38,620 nucleotides of DNA, from positions 1-38,620 of the forward strand of contig LCPX01000002.1 in NCBI GenBank assembly GCA_001003855.1. Direction: 5' to 3'. The translations under genes were made by a program, and so were the position numbers. Of the stretch, positions 38,201 through 38,620 are shown one piece after another (positions within the stretch are counted from its first letter, which is position 1; each line of letters starts with the position of its first letter). Below the pieces are notes generated by a model, which was not told the origin of the DNA, did not search any database, and saw only the letters and a list, made by a program, of their open reading frames with translations. Source of the DNA: Candidatus Moranbacteria bacterium GW2011_GWE1_49_15. GTDB taxonomy: Bacteria > Patescibacteriota > Minisyncoccia > Moranbacterales > GWC2-37-73.

Positions 38201-38405
38201 TGGGTTTTTGGCCTCGGGAGTCAGGGCACATAACAAGCCGGGGGACCGATAACGGTTCCTTGCTTTTATTTGCCAGGCTCTGGGCCGATGATTGTTGTTG
38301 TAGCTCCTTGCTAGAGGGCAAGGCTCAAAAAGTGATTCCGCTTGGCGGAAAAGTCCTCTCGTTCACCCGGGCTGAAAAGCTGCGGGCTTCGCTAAACAAT
38401 GAAAA
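38201..38405 (-). promoter_or_regulatory. Long hairpin-rich leader of the helicase gene
   Basis: No gene is seen. On the sense (minus) strand short stems can be drawn: TTCCGC/GCGGAA, CCTTGC/GCAAGG, and a GC-rich AGCCCG/CGGGCT-like pair. No clear promoter was found. Long structured leaders are known on cold-shock and DEAD-box mRNAs in other bacteria, where they control expression; the resemblance here is general only. Confidence 0.4.
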
Positions 38406-38410
38406 TTAAA

Positions 38411-38455
38411 ATCTATGTTTAGATACACGAGATAGTTCAAGGTATTAACATAGAT
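38411..38455. repeat. 9-bp inverted repeat between divergent genes
   Basis: ATCTATGTT (38411-38419) and AACATAGAT (38447-38455) flank 27 bases in the spacer between the helicase leader and the T-box promoter. It could be an operator. Confidence 0.5.
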
Positions 38456-38471
38456 GCTTATAGTAGCACGC

Positions 38472-38500
38472 TTGACTTTCCTTGTCAATAGGAGTATAAT
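38472..38500 (+). promoter_or_regulatory. Strong promoter for the T-box transcript
   Basis: TTGACT (38472-38477) and TATAAT (38495-38500) with a 17-base spacer. Start expected near 38507. Confidence 0.85.
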
Positions 38501-38506
38501 GTATAA

Positions 38507-38620
38507 AGAGGATGAAGAGGGGATTGGCAGTCCTTTCGAGCCTGAAATAAGGCATAATCTTCGAAACAACCAGAGAGAAGTCTCCGCTTGTGAGCGGGGG
38601 AAAGCGGGTGGAACCGCGGA
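38507..38620 (+). promoter_or_regulatory. T-box riboswitch, truncated by the window end
   Basis: The T-box itself is GGTGGAACCGCG (38607-38618), which forms the antiterminator or antisequestrator and pairs with the tRNA 3' end. Upstream are a stem III-like hairpin TCCGCT/AGCGGG (38583-38598), the conserved CAGAGAG-type lead-in, and a stem I closed by GAAGA (38514-38518) with TCTTC (38558-38562). Stem I is short, about 49 nt. The specifier codon cannot be assigned with confidence. T-boxes sense uncharged tRNA and control aminoacyl-tRNA synthetase or amino acid genes, so such a gene should begin just past the window. Confidence 0.85.

Noticed and set aside
1..38620. Alternative genetic code with UGA as glycine
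   Set aside because: Several genes end in TGA in the expected place, with the next gene starting immediately after.

Overview
The window looks like chromosome from a small-genome bacterium of the Patescibacteria (CPR), most likely the Parcubacteria side; Moranbacteria-like is only a guess. The reasons are compact head-to-tail genes, mostly weak or absent Shine-Dalgarno sites, tRNA genes without an encoded CCA, several short membrane proteins of CPR type, an AT-rich repeat inserted in frame in prmC, and many genes with no recognisable function. UGA is a normal stop (for example at 4520-4522 and 6356-6358) and a release factor 1 gene is present, so the UGA-recoding CPR lineages are excluded.

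Layout. 1-6.4 kb: envelope, shape and division genes on the plus strand: a murA end broken by a 22-nt deletion, a Nudix hydrolase, mreB, two GT4 glycosyltransferases, the clamp-loader subunit delta' and ftsQ, ending at a terminator. 6.4-9.9 kb: two minus-strand multi-membrane GT-C glycosyltransferases. 10-18.3 kb: a locus of unknown function, with a giant charged coiled-coil protein, a small acidic protein and a membrane-anchored VirB4/TraG-type ATPase, facing a minus-strand protein that joins a degenerate PP2C fold, a membrane segment and a beta-propeller. 18.4-23.8 kb: a winged-helix regulator, rmuC, a small membrane protein, a GT2 membrane glycosyltransferase, a WecA/TagO-type transferase and a DUF192 protein. 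24-26 kb: a membrane-anchored protein, then about 1 kb of mostly non-coding DNA with a perfect DnaA box, a strong RNA-like fold and a histone H1-like mini-gene with the best ribosome binding site in the window, followed by a nested palindromic repeat.

26-31.8 kb is translation-related: prmC and prfA (minus), rpmE (minus), rpsB with a structured leader, tsf, a RicT/PSP1 protein and a TPR protein. 31.8-33.1 kb is a tRNA cluster (Thr-UGU, Tyr-GUA, Thr-GGU, Trp-CCA) with rpmG. It is threaded with structured repeats. One 82-nt family sits directly in front of two tRNAs. A second family sits downstream of tRNAs; each copy begins with the reverse complement of that tRNA's T arm and ends with a copy of its 3' end. 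Two repeat families show compensatory base changes. I regard this as the most likely undescribed system in the window. 33-36.8 kb holds small membrane proteins and a flavin disulfide oxidoreductase. 36.9-38.6 kb holds a minus-strand DEAD-box helicase with a long leader and, divergently, a promoter and T-box riboswitch cut by the window end, so an aminoacyl-tRNA synthetase or related gene should follow.

The envelope genes form a coherent set: lipid-linked sugar start (WecA/TagO type), cytoplasmic GT4 and membrane GT2 enzymes, GT-C enzymes acting at the outer face, and MreB, FtsQ and MurA for wall growth and division. All assignments rest on reading motifs by eye; no database search was run.
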